Shown here: positions 63,414-64,000 of the stretch, piece by piece
Position numbering within the stretch: position 1 is the stretch's first letter
Layout of the letters: each line of letters starts with the position of its first letter
Assembly (NCBI RefSeq): GCF_003100395.1
Contig: NZ_CP029210.1
Coordinates: forward strand, 1,364,001-1,428,000
Reading direction: 5' to 3'
Origin: Aquabacterium olei
Lineage (GTDB): Bacteria > Pseudomonadota > Gammaproteobacteria > Burkholderiales > Burkholderiaceae_C
Length of the DNA: 64,000 nt
The notes under the pieces: generated by a model
What the model was told of the DNA's origin: nothing
Databases searched by the model: none
The model's input: only the letters and a program-made list of their open reading frames with translations
Position numbers and translations under genes: made by a program

Positions 63414-64000
63414 TCAGAGTGCGTCAACCGGGATCTTCAGGTAGCGGCGGCCGTCGGCCTCGGGCGGCGGCATGTGGCCGGCGCGGATGTTGACTTGCAC
63501 CGAGGGCAGGATGAGCACCGGCATTTCCAGCGTGGCGTCGCGCGCCTGGCGGCGGGCCACGAAGTCGTCTTCGCCGATGCCGTCGCGCACGTGGATGTTG
63601 GCCTCGCGCTGGGCGCGCACCGTGGTCATGGCCTGGGGCTTGCGGCCGTCGGGCGGGTAGTCGTGGCACAGGTAGAGGCGCGTCTCGCCGGGCAGGCCCA
63701 GCAGCCGCTGCACCGAGCGGTACAGCTGGTGCGCGTCGCCACCGGGGAAGTCGCAGCGCGCGGTGCCCACGTCGGGCATGAACAGCGTGTCGCCCACGAA
63801 CACGGCGTCGCCCACCACGAAGGCCATGTCGGCCGGGGTGTGGCCGGGCACGTGCCAGGCCTGCGCGGTCAGCGTGCCGATCGAGAAGGTCTCGCCGTCG
63901 GCAAACAGGTGGTCGAACTGGCTGCCATCGGTGGCAAAGCCGGCCTCGAGATGGAACAGCTTCTTGAAGACGTGCTGCACGCGGTGAATGTGCTGGCCGA
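63414..64000 (-). CDS. Metallo-beta-lactamase-fold hydrolase, 3' part (persulfide dioxygenase-like)
   Basis: The gene runs off the right edge, so the start and the first metal motif (HxHxDH) are missing. About 195 residues are seen: [38 protein letters not shown] includes the second metal histidine (PGHTP), the bridging Asp (GDTL) and the RCDFPGG stretch typical of the ETHE1/Blh-type branch, and [13 protein letters not shown] carries the last histidine. The tail [36 protein letters not shown] is characteristic of the bacterial Blh-like group. Oxidation of glutathione persulfide is therefore plausible; glyoxalase II activity is an alternative. The OsmC gene follows it. Confidence 0.8.
   Translation of the reverse strand, partial: GQHIHRVQHVFKKLFHLEAGFATDGSQFDHLFADGETFSIGTLTAQAWHVPGHTPADMAFVVGDAVFVGDTLFMPDVGTARCDFPGGDAHQLYRSVQRLLGLPGETRLYLCHDYPPDGRKPQAMTTVRAQREANIHVRDGIGEDDFVARRQARDATLEMPVLILPSVQVNIRAGHMPPPEADGRRYLKIPVDAL

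Overview
The window is GC-rich, densely packed chromosomal DNA of a betaproteobacterium of the order Burkholderiales, most likely near the Leptothrix/Rubrivivax/Aquabacterium group. This rests on the gene families (urtABCDE plus urease with a His-tailed UreE, a PEP-CTERM protein, DUF1841, DUF3422, TamA/TamB) and on codon use; no rRNA or marker phylogeny is possible here. I see no insertion sequence, integrase, prophage or CRISPR array.

Layout. 1-9.8 kb is mixed housekeeping: the 5' end of a photolyase/cryptochrome gene, parC, a DUF4405 membrane protein, an SbtA-type bicarbonate permease, an overlapping metallophosphoesterase / Ser-Thr kinase-universal-stress-protein pair, an Aer-like chemoreceptor, a minimal H-NS-like protein, tRNA-Arg(CCT) and a PEP-CTERM protein. 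9.9-13.9 kb holds an LTA-synthase-family sulfatase that overlaps an OmpR-type response regulator, followed by its histidine kinase.

13.9-33.1 kb is a urea block. Urease genes (ureA, a small His-containing membrane peptide, ureB, ureC, ureE, ureF, ureG) run leftward. Divergent from ureA is a very large protein that fuses an NCS1-type permease to a histidine kinase and a receiver, followed by a REC-LuxR response regulator. A Nudix hydrolase, a spermidine-synthase-like methyltransferase and a chemoreceptor come next, then the rightward urea ABC transporter urtABCDE, which ends against a leftward response regulator with inverted order (LuxR HTH first, receiver last). A core match to a sigma-54 promoter precedes the permease-kinase gene, and three inverted repeats lie between the chemoreceptor and urtA. 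ureD is absent from the window. The likely physiology is uptake of urea by UrtABCDE, hydrolysis by urease, and sensing of a nitrogenous ligand by the permease-kinase.

33.2-51.1 kb has an FKBP isomerase, a DUF1841 protein and one giant gene of about 5,600 codons. That gene encodes a LapA-like type I-secreted adhesin: N-terminal retention module, a probable LapG-type PAAG cleavage site, 15 tandem 777-780 bp units (each two Ig-like domains), two related von Willebrand A modules, RTX repeats and a C-terminal secretion signal. The repeat units are a mosaic of recent duplications or gene conversions.

51.1-64 kb holds a dihaem cytochrome c4-like protein, a MoxR ATPase and a vWA protein separated by an inverted diguanylate cyclase gene, a vWA-tamA-tamB operon with 4-base overlaps, a DUF3422 membrane protein, an OsmC-family protein and a truncated metallo-beta-lactamase-fold hydrolase.
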